DNA of 64,000 bases from Chytriomyces cf. hyalinus JEL632 (GCA_025435555.1 JAIWWG010000121.1:19898-83897), one strand, 5' to 3'. Positions 31,822 to 44,313 are shown, counted from the stretch's first letter. The notes: a model not told the origin generated them from the letters alone. A program made the numbers and translations.

Positions 31822-33819
31822 TCAGCGTTCCAAAAACTGATTGTCGTTGATGGCCTCCTTCACATGCGGTAGCAGGTCGGGGATCTTAAAGTCGTGCACG
31901 TAACCAGTCAGCTGAAGTGCCTCGTAATCTGCTTCAAGGCTTTCTATTGAGAGGCCCTTTGTGGACAAGACTCGTTGAAATTTTCTCGCAGTTTTGGCGG
32001 GATCGTCTGCTCCATTCAGCCTGTTTCGCGTGAACTCCATGTACTTGAGGAGTTCTTTCCGATCCTTTGCGCTCTGAACAAAAAGCAGTGTCATTACAAA
32101 CAAGAACACAAAAAATTTAGAAGTAAAAATAGTACCTGTGCCATCTTCGCCTGCTGTCGCTCCAGCTTCGACTCTTTCGCTTTCAGACGCGGCTGTTCCG
32201 GCGCCGAACTTTTGAGCGAGCATCTTGGACGGTTGGCAAAGAAATCCTCCTCATCCTTATCCGGGGGTGGCAAGGCAACCGTGCTTGCAATGAGGCCGCA
32301 CCAAGCAGAGGAATGACGTGCGCTGTTTGGTGACAGTGTGGGCACTGGAGCTGGCAGCGGAATGACTGGAGATGGAGTGTGGGCCGCCGAATTGTGGCTA
32401 ATGAGACCTTCGACGGCTTGGTTCACATCAACTGAACTTGTGGCGGTGGTGTGTTCACTGAACAATCTTGGCGATGGCAGCATGACGAGTGATGATGCAA
32501 CATTAGCCGCCGAAGCGGGACTAATGAGATCCATGGCTCCGGCGGCTTTTGTCACAGTGACGGGCGTGGCTGGAGTTGGCTTCACGGCTTGAGTTCTGTC
32601 CAATACTGGCAACTTGGACTTGAATGCGAACGCATTCGCAGGTCGGCGGATGGCGGTGGACTTGCCGGAGCACGGGCTGGACTTCAAAGAACGGAGGCTT
32701 GACTTTGCAGAACGATAGTTGGCCTTGAAGGAGCACGGACTGGCAAAATTCAACTGCAGGGATGGATCCGGTATCGGGATTTGGGAACGTGGGTTGGTCT
32801 GCTCCATGGATGGTGAGGGTGTAGCAGAAGGAGAGGCAGTCGCCGCTGAAGAAACCCAGCTAATGAGACCAGGTATTGCATCAGCAGCAACAGCCATCGC
32901 GGTGGAAGTAGGCGGAGCAGCGGTTGACGGAGTCCAACTAATGAGATCGTGTCCGCCATTCACCGCCCCCTTTGGTTCATAAAATGCTTCATCAGTCACC
33001 AAAAATAAGAAATTAAATCAAACAAAACAAACTCACACGTCCTTCTGCCGCGTCTCCTTTGCCAGTCAAAACGCCATTCACGGCAGCAAGCTCATCATCG
33101 ACTTCAATGAGTTTCAGCGTAAATTCAATGTAATGGCGTGTCATGGTTCTTCTGATTTTGTTCGTGTCTGACATGATTGTTTTGAACAGCTTGAGCTGCG
33201 TTGCGTTATCCGACTTTAGCAAGGCAATTTGGGCCGCGCGGGACCGCAGTTCTTCCTTCATGTTTAACGCTTCCGCATCAGCCTTAGATTTAGCGAGGCA
33301 GTTGATGTCTTGTGGGCGCCACTGGGTGATAATGACGGCAGTGACGGCAATGGCAGTGATAATCTGTGTTTGGATAAAGCGAGAAGGTATTTTAGGACAC
33401 CACAACAACAAGCAAAGAATAAAGATGACTTCTCGCAATGCGCAATGCATGTGAAAAGATGTGAAGGGGAGGGTGTGTGGGGAAGGAGTGGATGCCAAGC
33501 AAAAGTGTGAACGAGCAAAACAAAGATGTGGGGTAAGTCCAGTCCAGTGGCAACAAAGACCTCAGCCGCAGGCTTCAATAGCTTTCACAAAGCTGACGAC
33601 GCGTAACAGACATCCAGAGGTATACAAGCAGAGGTTCCAATGAGAGCATGACACTCTTGGAGAGTTGTGTCCCAATTCGAGATAACCGCAGGAAGGGATG
33701 CATGGATAGAATGGAATGGAGTGGTGGGAAGAAGCAGGTCTCACCTGGAAGATACATCCGGATGCGGCAATGACGCCTACAATCAGGGCAAACAGGAACA
33801 TGGTCAAAGTTTGCTGCAT
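31822..33819 (-). CDS. Membrane-anchored low-complexity protein A (unrecognised family)
   Basis: Exons 33745-33819, 33039-33363, 32136-32986 and 31822-32073 give 500 residues with consistent phases; exon 2 uses a GTGTGA donor. The N-terminus has two hydrophobic stretches ('FLFALIVGVIAASGCIF', 'IITAIAVTAVIITQW') then a coiled coil of about 90 residues. The large third exon encodes a Ser/Ala/Pro/Thr-rich region in which 'LIS' plus W, P, H or Q recurs about five times at intervals of 35-130 residues, closing with 'VALPPPDKDEEDFFAN'. The last exon is a compact domain ('LSIESLEADYEALQLTGYV'). The same plan, exon for exon, is seen in the gene at 41335-44043. I know no named family with this architecture. 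It may be a cell-surface or organelle membrane scaffold; that is a guess. Confidence 0.7.
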
Positions 33820-34950
33820 ATTTGTTTTGTGTAAAGAAAAAAAGCAGGGTACCTTTGCAAGTTCGGACGTTTAAATCCTTCGTTAAAATAGCAGAACGGG
33901 AAATGCGGGACACCCTCAGTCTCCATCAGCGAGCGACGGCCACGTCGTAAAAACAGTTCTACGCATGCATTGTCTCTGCAGGTGTCGACACGTGGTTGGA
34001 GGTCCCCTCGCCGATCGCATTCAAGTCGATGTGTATCTGAAGTTCGATTCCCCCAGCGACCTGATTTGGCAGACTCGTACGTCACGACTAGAGCAGTATC
34101 CAATGGGAGCACTGGCTCAGGCTTTTTCGGACACCTCATGTTCAATCAGTGTTTTTTCTTCCGTCACTTATCCGAATTTTGAAGGGCCAAAGCTGTGCCG
34201 CCGAAAACTTCGCAGTGTCCTCTTTCAAAGTTGCACAATCGATACGAAATTGTAGCATTTGAGGAATTCTGTTCGATTCGGGATTATCGTTGACTTGAGT
34301 TCCAGTTTTGCAGTCCCACCTGACGATTCAATGGTCCAAGTCCGCTCCGAATGCATCCGAGTTGAGTCTGCAGGATATCGCTTTTGCATCAATGCAGTTG
34401 ATACAGAGGTGCCACCGGAGTTGGCTTTGCTGGCAGAGCGAACTATTGCAGGATGTTCTGGCGGGACGGCCTGTGTGGAAGGATCGACGGATCGAATTAG
34501 CGGAAGCGCAGGACCCTTCATGCTATCCTTACCCTTCCTCAACAAGCATTACTTCACCGTTGCAGCTATTGCTATCGTGCGTGTGTCAAGTGCCGTCTCG
34601 GGAGCAAGAGATTGATTGGCCCTCATTTTCAAAGCTGCAATTTTTGATCCAACAGCAACAAGGACATCCATGAGAGCGAATTCTTGCGCGAGAGTTCTTA
34701 CGCCAACGCCAGCAACCTTTTGATATACTTACGCCATCAATTTTTTTTTTCACGCGTGAAAATGGGCAATTACCCCTCTCAGTTTCTGATATTCTCGTTC
34801 CCACATTTACTGTTGCCTTCCCTTGATCATAGCGGAGCTCTCTATTATTTCTTTTGGTTCGATAGCTTGCTCGTCAATCAGCGACAGTTTTTGATGGATG
34901 TGGGTGGGTTAGTTCTGTGGTCGATGCCACGGTTTGGTTCGTGATGACCG
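33820..34950. promoter_or_regulatory. Upstream region of gene A shared with gene B
   Basis: No gene is seen. Conservation of this 1.1 kb in inverted orientation at 40.05-41.33 kb, despite strong divergence of the two genes, suggests either a shared promoter or a small lost gene. Open frames here are not conserved between the arms in the same phase. Confidence 0.35.
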
Positions 34951-35068
34951 TGCATCTATCCTTCCGTTTTCATGAATTAACCTTGGCAACGACCCTGGTA
35001 TGGACACGTCTCTGATCGCATCAGATACCCTTGCCATCTTTCTTTTTTTCTCTTGTGAAAATATAAAT

Positions 35069-37465
35069 ATGACGGCAACCAAACGGCCGAACAAGCGGAG
35101 TCCCTCGATCATCCCAAACGCCGCTGCGCGTAAGGCCCCGACTCCATCAACTAAACCGCTTCAGAAGCAGCAGCGCTCCATCGTGGACAAGGAGCAAGTG
35201 CTGAACAAGCCTTCAATCGAAAACTATTTCGATTCCCACTTTTCAAACAGCAAGAACTTGGAAGGCGATTTCTCGAATGCACAACCTATCAAAGCCAGTG
35301 TGGAATCTCTTGGAAATGTTCTTGTATCATCAAGTTTACCCCTTTCCATCCCGCATGAATCCGACCTGCCACTTCAGGAAACGCTGGATGCTCTGAATGT
35401 CAAAGCACGCGTGATACCACTCGTGGCTAAGCTCGCAACTGCAAAATCGGACGAACCTTCAATGGACAGAAAAGCAAAGAAAGTGAAGAAGGATTCCAAT
35501 GAAGGTACCCCCCACCACATCCCAAGCTGCCGCCAGACAACACAACTGATCAGTTCATGTTGCTCGTTTATTCAGAATCTTCAGTGCGTCTCTCGCCTAT
35601 TCAGCAATCCCTGTTTCCAATCATGAACACATACGCGGACGTTCTAATCACGACTCAGACTCGCGAAAACGAGGTGGAAATGCGACAAACGTATTGCCTG
35701 CACACAGTGAATCATGTTCTTAAAACGCGCGATCGAGTCTTGAAAAATACGGCGCGGCTCAATGCGGCGGCGCTTGCTTCTTCAAGCAAGGACACTTCCG
35801 GCGAAGCGGAAGCTATTCCAGAAAACGTCGAAGATGACGATGACGATGCGGGTGATGTTGAGAGGAATGGAAACGTCATGTAAATACATTTCCGCCTTTC
35901 TTCTGGCCTGCTTTGTTTTTTTTTTGCGATTGAACGCGCCCTTTTTACAGTGAGTACAGGGACCAAGGATTTACTCGTCCCAAAGTGTTGATTCTAATTC
36001 CATTCAAGAACATTGCATTCGAAGTGATTGAAACCATCATCAAATTGTCGGGCGCCTCTCAAGTTGTGAGTGCAGCTAACCAACCATGTATGATATTTTC
36101 CTCTGAACTAACCTCCTCTTTTTCCAGGAAAACAAATCTCGATTCACCTCTGAATTCACGTTACCTCCCGAAGAAGACGGTTTGGATCCCACAAAGCCCG
36201 AAGACTATCAGCACGACTTTCGTGGAAACATTGATGACTGCTTTCGAATCGGAATCAAATTCAGTCGACGCCATATGAAGCTTTTTAGCGATTTTTACAG
36301 CGCGGATGTAATCGTTGCCAGTCCTCTGGGGCTTCGAATGGTTGTCGGTGCAGAGGGGTGAGTTTCATAGCTACTGAAGTTCGGGTTCAACCAACCTGAT
36401 TGTAAATGATGGTCTTTTCTTCCAGAGACAAAGAGCGCGATTTCGACTTTCTCAGTTCAATCGAGGTTGTGGTCGTTGATCGGTGTGATATGCTTTTGAT
36501 GCAAAACTGGGACCACCTGCAAGTGAGTGCTTTCTGGGATTCGGTGTTGACAGGGTCGCTTAATTGTTATTGACCTGTTTATTCCAGCACATTTTCCAAC
36601 ATTTGAATCTGACTCCGAAAAGCGCCCACGACTGCGATTTTGCGAGGACAAAAAGTTGGTACCTGGACGGACGGTCGGCCCTTTTGCGACAATCAATCTT
36701 ATTGAGCGCGTTCCCGACACCGGAAATCAACGCTCTGATGGCGAAACTTTGCAAGAATGTAGATGGACGCATCAAAATCTCGAAAGCATACAGAGGAAGT
36801 GTTGGAGAGGTGGTAGTTCAAGTCCCTCAGGTAGGAACCAATCGGCATGGATTTTTGGATCTTAAAATAGGGTTTCATTTTGAACGACAGATGTACAATA
36901 GAATCACATCTCCATCACTGCGCGAATTAGATGATGCGAGGTTCAAGCATTTTGTGGAAAAAGTGAGCGTCTTTTTTTTGAAATTGAAACTTAGCTACTG
37001 ATAAAACCCCGTACGTAGGTAATTCCAACACTCAAACGCGGAGGTCTCGAACAAAAGGGCACAATCATTTTCATTCCATCCTACTTTGACTATGTCCGAG
37101 TCCGCAATCACCTGCGGGATCACCACGCAGACATTGAAGTGGGCGAGCTTTGCGAATACACCTCCAACAGCGACATTAGCAGAACTCGAAGCAACTTTTT
37201 CCATGGAAAGACTTCAATTCTTCTCATGACGGAGCGATTCCACTTTTTCAGACGTTACAAAATTCGCGGGTGCAAACATGTTGTATTTTACCAGTTGCCG
37301 GAGTATGCGCAGTTTTACGCCGAATTGCTGAATGGGATGGATGTGGGGATGGAGAGTCGCTGCTCTGTAGTGTACAGTGTGTACGACAAGTTTCGAATGG
37401 AGAGGGTAGTTGGCAGTGATCGCGTCAAGAAGATGATGGATAAGGATACATTCATGTTTGCTTAA
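35069..37465 (+). CDS. UTP25: UTP25 (Def), SSU processome DEAD-like protein
   Basis: Eight exons (35069-35504, 35576-35879, 35951-36065, 36128-36357, 36426-36522, 36588-36830, 36891-36962, 37019-37465) give 647 residues; every phase agrees. UTP25 is a nucleolar, inactive DEAD-box-like component of the small-subunit processome needed for 18S rRNA maturation. Motifs in order: '[10 protein letters not shown]', '[19 protein letters not shown]', '[12 protein letters not shown]', '[13 protein letters not shown]', '[15 protein letters not shown]', '[15 protein letters not shown]', '[20 protein letters not shown]', 'HIFQHLNL', '[15 protein letters not shown]', '[18 protein letters not shown]', '[17 protein letters not shown]', '[16 protein letters not shown]'. 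An acidic insert (35835-35865) precedes exon 3. Walker-type ATPase residues are degenerate, as in the family. Confidence 0.97.
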
Positions 37466-37469
37466 TAAA
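37464..37469 (+). terminator. AATAAA overlapping the UTP25 stop codon
   Basis: The stop TAA is part of TTAATAAAAAAA, so a canonical poly(A) signal starts inside the termination codon. Position suggests a very short 3' UTR; another signal further downstream cannot be excluded. Confidence 0.4.
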
Positions 37470-38404
37470 AAAACTTTTTACAGGAGGGATGAAATCAGTA
37501 TTACCAACGAGATGAGGCTTTTTCTGTCTGAAGATGACAGCTGCACCTCTTCCTTACCAGCCTGGCTCGAGTGTTCTTAAATCCCTGTCAAAACTCCACA
37601 TCATTTTATATTTGAAATCTTCATTGATGACGTCGCGGATATACAAGCCTCCTCCAGCATGGATCAATACTGAGGTTGTGATATTGAACCATGAAGTTCT
37701 GAATCCTACAATACACAGGAGGACCATCGCGTTAACAATGTTTGCTGGCACTTGTGAACCTGTTTCGGCTTTTTCATTCTTATTTAAACCAGCTTTCATT
37801 TGAACATCTCCAAGTAGTAATAAGCACCAAGGTCCCGTTCTGTGTTTTTACGGCATTTGTAATCCCTTTATCAACCATTTCGTACCTGCAGGCATTTGTC
37901 TGGGAGAGCGGCGACGTGGGAGTACGGTCGTTGCTCGGACTGCAGGCATTTTTTTCACTTCCAAATTTTTGGAACAGTGGGGGTTATGAGGAATGTTTTG
38001 GAGAGATGTGCAGTACCAGCAGTTTTGTAAAAACTTGCTTCGTCCTTGTTGAACGGATGTGGCTGCTTCACCAATTCATTGACTGTTTCTTCTTCATTGT
38101 TGAATACCCAAATAATTGACTGTTTTGAATGCTCTGCTTGCAGTAGTGCCCTTCTTTTATACCAGTTTTCTGTTACCATTTTCCCACACACGTCTGTGAG
38201 AATGTATTTTTTCAGGGTGTGTTCTAACTCAGCAGGCCAATGCCAAGTGGTCATGATAAATCCAGGACAGGAGAAATAAGTGGTCAACTGCTTGTGCATT
38301 TTCTGCCTGTTGTTGAAAGGTCCGAACAAAATAATTTGATTTCTTACGAAAACAAGGGATCCCCCAGAAGCTGCTTCAGTGATGAAAGAGGAAAATAAAA
38401 ACAA
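37470..38404 (-). pseudogene. Decayed open frames of unknown origin
   Basis: The best piece is 37955-38404, which reads 'KQLTTYFSCPGFIMTTWHWP', 'KQSIIWVFNNEEETVNELVK' and 'NKDEASFYKTAGTAHLSKTF'. It looks like real protein sequence but has no proper start beyond the App1 3' end and stops after 'PTVPKIWK'. Related-looking frames follow in other phases to 37554. I do not recognise the family. It is probably a fragment of a repeated element or dead gene. Confidence 0.35.
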
Positions 38405-38413
38405 AAGCCAACT

Positions 38414-39921
38414 CTAATCCTCAATCTTAAACTCGCATGAAAGTGAATGAAGAGATGCAGGGTCTGAAAAGACGGCGTACATGTTGGGCGCAACACCTTC
38501 CAACGCTTTGTGAACAATCTTGATTTTGGCCTCGTCGTTATCGACTGACCGGATGAGGATCTTTGCAACACGGTCGGGGTAAGTTTTCAGAACAGACGCG
38601 TACACTTCGGCGTCTTTTTCGCCGGCATCGCCAATCAGAATAAACTTCCTCTTTGGATATTTCTGTAACGAAATCAAGTTAACACGCTGCTCGTGATATT
38701 CTATCTTGCCAACTCACAGTGAAAAGTCCTTTTATAACTTCGTCTTTATACGCCTTTCGTGATGCCTGGTTCCACACGTCGCGCAAAGTCACAGATCCAC
38801 TTGGAAACTCGTCCCCAATCAAAAAATTGTTGATCATGTCCAACAGCTGAAATGGAGATGCGCTGACGTAGTGGAAAGCCATTGCACAGTCAGCCGCAAA
38901 ATGATTGTAGAGAACAGACATTCCCGCGATGGATGACGATGATGGCGTGAAAAGGGCATTGTTCAGAGCCGCGCTCGGTCCCCGATACACGTCCGAGTCT
39001 TTGATCGTGTCGTCGAGGTCGGTGATGATCGAAAATCCAGTCTCCTCGACAATGGTACTGACACTGAAAGCGTGCGTGCCGGCTTGAGAACCTTTTACGA
39101 ACATAATGAGTTACTGCTACCAAGATCTGGTAATGGAAAAACAGGGTCATACCTGACTTCTTGTAAGCAATAAATTCCAATTGATGCATGTGGTAATCTT
39201 CCCCAGTGCCTGCAGCTTTCCGCCATTCGTCCATGACAGATTCCGGAATCCGAATGACATCGTCAAAAATTCCAGACGAGTTCATGAGAGGGGTAACATC
39301 AAACTGCGCCTCTTTCACCAAGGCTTCAACGGCCTCCAAGTCCAGTTCGGAGTTGGACCGATCCACCGATCGTTTCTTGAATCCAAGAATCGACACTCGA
39401 ATCACGCCTTGCTCTGTAAAACCTGGAAATCAATCGGTAATGAAATGCCAATGAAAAGATTAGGTCGTTATTTCTGAAACGGCTCATACAATTTGATTGA
39501 GCTCACCCCCGTCAAGAAATGCGCCTGCCCGCTCCTCAAAGACTTGCGATGCCAATCGAGACCTGTCCTGTCTGATGGGAGACAGAATGCGCTTGCTGAT
39601 ACCAAGCAGCAGGTTGCGCCTGAACCCGGCCTTCTTATGGATGTGAACCCAACCCCTGACATGCACATTCAGCGTCTTTGCTGCTGGTTCGGCGTTGATG
39701 ATGGGCTCAGGCGCAATGGCACTCTCTTCTTTGACTTGGTCGGCACTGGCGGCAACATCGCTCTCAACCGGCTTGTCCGCAACAACGGCAACTTCGTCGG
39801 TCCACCATGAACTTGTATGGAACAGGGTCACAACGACTTGGGAGGTGACTACAGGTGCTTGATCGTTCAGACTAACAGCCGCCACGGACTCTTCCACTGT
39901 TGCGGCTGTGTCTGTGGTCAT
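38414..39921 (-). CDS. APP1: App1-type phosphatidate phosphatase (DUF2183)
   Basis: Exons 39507-39921, 39153-39422, 38718-39091 and 38414-38662 give 435 residues with agreeing phases. App1 dephosphorylates phosphatidate to diacylglycerol at cortical actin patches in yeast. The HAD-type catalytic motif 'DLDDTIKDSDV' lies at about residues 253-263, with both Asp present. Before it is a beta-rich N-terminal domain ('VHVRGWVHIHK', 'FRRNLLLGISKRI'); after it come 'FHYVSASPFQLLDMI' and 'KRKFILIGDAGEKDAEVY', the conserved C-terminal HAD motifs with Lys and Asp. The first 90 residues are acidic and unconserved. Shorter than yeast App1, which has a Pro-rich C-terminal tail absent here. Confidence 0.92.
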
Positions 39922-41334
39922 TTCTTGGAATATTTAAATCATGTCTTTATTGTTCAATTGTTGCTCATGGGAGTGGCATGGCTTGGATGCATGCGTGCCA
40001 GTTCAAACATCAAAGTGTGTGCACTTTCATGTGCGTGCAAGGATGTCAACTCTTGGACCGAGTTCTGATTTTATGAAAGTACCTCAATGGTAGTCGAGCC
40101 AGCAAGGGCAAAGATGGCGAGATCATGACAACTTGTGCGGACAACTGAGACACAATCTCATTGATCCAAGTGAATTCATGAATTGCAGCCATTCCAGACA
40201 GTGCCAAACGTTTGTATAAATTACAAGCGAAATGACCCAACCGCCGCGATCAAAATCAACTGATGACGGAGTCAAGAAAAGTGAAAAGTAATTGTGGAAC
40301 GAGAATATCCGCATTGACTGAAATCGACTGCGGCGGACTGTGATCATTTCAAGCGCGTGAAATAAATTCATGGCCGCAGTTCATCAAGCAACTGACTTCA
40401 CCAAAAAGAACTCTTGTTCGATTCTTCGTTCTCGTAATCAACGTGTGGCACCTTGAGGAGAAGTTCAGAGTCGAAATCGTATGCCATTGTTGTGAAATCA
40501 AAATAAACAGACTCGAAAATGCGGGTCAATCAACCGCTTGTTCCGACAACAGCGCCAGTCCCCATCCGCATGACGGTAACAGCTACAACGGTGAAACAAC
40601 GCTTGTTGAGTAAGGGTAAGGATAGCCTGAACAGTCTGGCGCTTCTGCTGATTCGATCCCTCCATCCTTACACACAGGCCATCCTGGCAGAACATCCAGC
40701 AATAGTTCGCCCTGCCAGGAAAGCCACCTCTAATGAGCATGTCTGTGTCAGTTAAATCGAAGCAACAGCGATATCATAGTGAATCAACTCGCATGCATAT
40801 TCGAAGCAGACTTGGGCCGATGGAATCATCAAACGCGGAACGGCAAAACCGACACTCGAAGTCAACGATAATCATGAATCGAATTGAAATCCTCAACTGC
40901 TGTAGTATCCCATCTATCGTGCAACTTTGAAGGAGAGCATTGGGAAGTTTTTGGAGGCACGGCTGTGGCCCTTTAAAATTCGAACGTGTCACCGACAAAA
41001 AAAACACGAATCAAAGTGGAAACACCTGAAACAGCCGGGGCCAGCGCTCAAAAGAATACGGGTCCGTCATTACATACGAGGCTGCCGAATCAGGTCACTG
41101 CGGGGATGGTCAGTACATAAATCGTTCGAATACAACCACCGAGGGGCTCTCCAACCACCCCGATGCCTGCACAGGCCAATCATGCACAGAATTTGTCGTC
41201 TGAAGCGTCAGGACGCTGCTGATGGAGACTGGGGATGTTCCGCTTCAATGTTGAATTCATTCTGCTATTTTAACGAAGGATTTAAACCGTCCGAACTTTC
41301 AAGCATCCCGCTTGTTTTCTTTATCAAAACAAAC

Positions 41335-44043
41335 ATGGAATACGAAGTCACGTTCATCATGTTGGCCATCGCTGCACTCGTCGTCGGCATCATCGCCACC
41401 TACACACACACACTCGAGGTGAGACATACCCCCCACACCCCACCACATCCTATTCCATGTTGCTGTGATGTCGGATTGGATCACTGGGTCACTTCTTTTC
41501 AAGAGCGACACGCTCTCACTGGGTTCTCTGTGTACATGCGACGCGTCGTCAGCTTTCTGAAAGCTACGAGAGACTGCGGCTGAGATCTTCTATACCACTG
41601 GACTGGATTTACCCCACTTCTTTGTTTTGCTTGTTTACATTTTCTTTGGCATCCACTCTCTCCCCACTCCCCCTCTCCCCTTCACGTATTTTGCAATTCA
41701 TCTTTATTCTCAGCTTGTTGTTGTGGTGTCCTAACAAACACTCTCACTTTTATCCAAACAGATTATCACTCCCGTTGCTCTCACCGCGCTCGTTTTCGTC
41801 GTTTGGCACTTGCACCACAACACTGCTCAAGACCTAAGCAACCAAAAAATGGAAATGCATGACCAGCGCAAACTGATCAAGGCATTGTCAGCTGACGCCA
41901 AGTTGGCCAGAAACAAGCTCAAACAACACATTCTCCACTTTGACCAAACACTCCAAGTCACCCAAGTTGAACATGCCATCCTGCTTGAAACACTGAGAAA
42001 CCAAAGAGACGCCGCTCGTGCGGAATCGACGACGGCAAGACGCGTGAGTTTCTTTTTGTTTTATTTTGATTTTTCTTGACAGTTTCACTGACCAAGCATG
42101 TTATGAACAGCTTCTTCGCCATGGTGTGCTCAATCGCGCCGACTTTGTCCAAGGGTTCAAAGGAAAAGCCGCCAAGGGATCGTGTTATGCTTGCAAGCCG
42201 TCGACAAACGTGGCCGTATCTGCTGCAGTGTTAACTGATTTCGTCAGCCGGGCTCTGGCAGTTACAATCGCTGTCACTGCTTCGTCACTTGATTTGTCCG
42301 CTACACCCGCCGCCGCCACCGCACAATCAGCATCTACCGATATTGCTGTTGCTGCTGAACCCACATTTGCCGCTGCTCCTTCGCCGTCGGCTGCTTCTAC
42401 TTGCACACTGTCCCCGCTGCTGCCAAAGTCAACCGCCCCCGCGCCAACCATCGCGTCCAACCAAGCTCAGATTGGGAACCAACATTCCGACAAGTCCATT
42501 CCTGTCTGTCAAATTGCCGGTCCCTCCACTGACAAGCAGGCCAGCCCACTTTTGGCCAAGTCCACCGTCATCACTGCCAAGGCCACCGTCAGCACTGCCA
42601 AACCGTCGTTGCCACCAAAGTCAGCCGACCTGCCTGCCGCTGCCTTCAGCCGAATCATGCCCGCTGAAACATCTGTCACCGCCCAGCCGCCATCACCAAA
42701 GCTAGTTGACACACCTGCCGAGACGTCCAACCACCCAGCCACGTCTGTCAAAATGCCCGAAGCCGCCGAAGTCCATGATCTCATTAGTCAAGAGTCGGTG
42801 GCTTCGGTGCCACCTCAAGTCCCGTCGCTGCCCGTTCCAACGTTGGCCGGTCCTGCCTGCACTGTCAAACCAGCCCAGTCATCAACATCGGTCAGCCCGC
42901 TTTTTGCCCAGTCCACCGTTTCTGCCACCAAACCATCGCTTGAAACGCCTTTTGCAACGTCCAACTGCCCAGTTACGCCTGCCAAGACGCCCGAAGCCGC
43001 CGAGGTCCATGATCCCATTAGTCACGAGTCGGTGGCTTCGGTGCCACTTGCAGTTCCGTCGCTACCAGTTCCAACGCCAGCCAGTCCAGACTTGACCACC
43101 ACAAGCCTGCCATCCGTTGATGCGAACGACCATGCTGCCGAAGAAGTCGCTCTAGTCATTAGTCAGCCTTTGGCGGCCGAAGAGCCAACTCCAGTCATTG
43201 TATCGGTGCCAGTCCCTGTGCCGAGCGTTTCAACAGCAGCCACCAAGCATCATTCTGCTGCACATGGTCTTGCGGGTCCTTTGAAGTCGTCATTGTCAGG
43301 CGACGCAGGTGTTATCAACAAATGGTGCATTGCCACAGCAAGTGCAATTCCATTGCCACCGCCGGACAAGGAAGAAGCCGATTTCTTTGCTGCCGAACAA
43401 ACATCCCCGGCACAAAAGACGGTCCAGGCTACACGAGTCGACGCCAAAGCCCCAGTCCAGCCAGTCGGATTCCAACCAATCCAGCGAAAACGGTCCTACG
43501 TTGTCACCAAATCACCGATAATCAAGCGTGCGGATCAGGGACTGCAAGAGGCGAAGTTGAATCGACAACAGCTGATGCCGAAACGGGGGAAGGTCGAGGA
43601 ACAGCCGAAGGCAACTCCTGTGCCGACGGAGCCAAAAGAGAAACGCGCAGAGGTGGAGGCAGTTGTGGAGCAGCCGGCGGTGGAAGCAAAACCGCTGCGG
43701 CGTCGAAAAGCGCGGATCGCACGACTGGTAAAGTTTATTACTTTTTATATTTTTGTTTATAAATAACACTCCGTTTTTGCTTTAGGACGACAAATCGAAA
43801 ATGCATATCGTCGAATGGGTCGTAAAGATACGCTCGGGGCTGAATAGGGCCGTCAATCCCGTCAAAAAATACCGAGATATAGGGGCATATTTCGCAAGAA
43901 CAGGAAACCTCTCAATCGATAAAGTCGAAGCTGACTATCAGGTGTTGCAAGACATTGGGTTTGTGCAGAGCAGGTTTGAAGTCGAAGAGCTAGAGCCGCG
44001 TGTTTTGAAGGCCCTTCCCGAATATTTTCTTTTCGAATACTGA
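41335..44043 (+). CDS. Membrane-anchored low-complexity protein B, paralogue of A
   Basis: Exons 41335-41418, 41762-42043, 42111-43727 and 43786-44043 give 746 residues, all phase 0. Plan as in A: hydrophobic start ('FIMLAIAALVVGIIATY'), second hydrophobic segment after intron 1 ('IITPVALTALVFVVW'), coiled coil, a long Ala/Pro/Ser/Thr/Val region and a compact C-terminal domain ('LSIDKVEADYQVLQDIGFV'). The low-complexity part is twice that of A and contains repeats such as 'AAEVHDLISQESVASVP' and 'AAEVHDPISHESVASVP', so it grew by internal duplication. 'IPLPPPDKEEADFFAA' matches the A motif. First introns begin after the same 'TM' segment in both. Divergence is strong outside these anchors. 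No function can be assigned. Confidence 0.72.
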
Positions 44044-44072
44044 TACTTTTATTTATATTTATTTATTTTTAT

Positions 44073-44078
44073 AATAAA
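44073..44078 (+). terminator. AATAAA downstream of gene B
   Basis: Canonical poly(A) signal 30 bp after the stop codon. Confidence 0.5.
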
Positions 44079-44313
44079 CTCTGTCGCACTTTGAATACTA
44101 TTGGTGCTGGCGGTGCACCAGTATCCGCGCTCGAGTCAAAAGGCCGATGGGCGACTAGTTGAGGTAACATCGTGAACAGGCAGTGGGTGGTGTATCTGAC
44201 GTTGAAGCCGGTTGTCGAATCTTCCAAAAGAGGCGGAGTGAAGTCCACGTCCGAATCGTTTTTATGAGTTCTGATTTTATCGTAAATAAATATTAAATTA
44301 AGCAAACACAAGC

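Larger units (their letters stand above)
31735..34950. repeat. Left arm of a ~3 kb inverted duplication
   Basis: The arm contains the minus-strand gene 31822-33819 and about 1.1 kb upstream of it. The upstream part matches the reverse complement of 40260-41335: for example the stretch with 'CTATTTTAACGAAGGATTTA' just upstream of both start codons, the block at 34140-34620, and 'GATATTCTCGTTCC' at 34786. At the other end 'CCGCCAGCACCAATA' (31725-31741) matches 44090-44112. Similarity is patchy, so the duplication is old. Confidence 0.75.
40050..44112. repeat. Right arm of the inverted duplication
   Basis: The arm mirrors 31735-34950 and holds gene B and its upstream region. The 40540-41010 block matches the reverse complement of 34140-34620. 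A 29-codon minus-strand frame at 40398-40487 ('MAYDFDSELLLKVPHVDYEN') begins with a tidy start codon and may be an exon, but it has no counterpart in the left arm and is not called. Confidence 0.75.

Noticed and set aside
34259-34615. 118-codon plus-strand frame upstream of gene A
   Set aside because: The matching stretch in the right arm (40540-40900) does not keep the frame, so coding constraint is not supported.
42185-43018. Long antisense frames opposite gene B exon 3
   Set aside because: They result from codon bias in a GC-rich low-complexity region and carry no domain.
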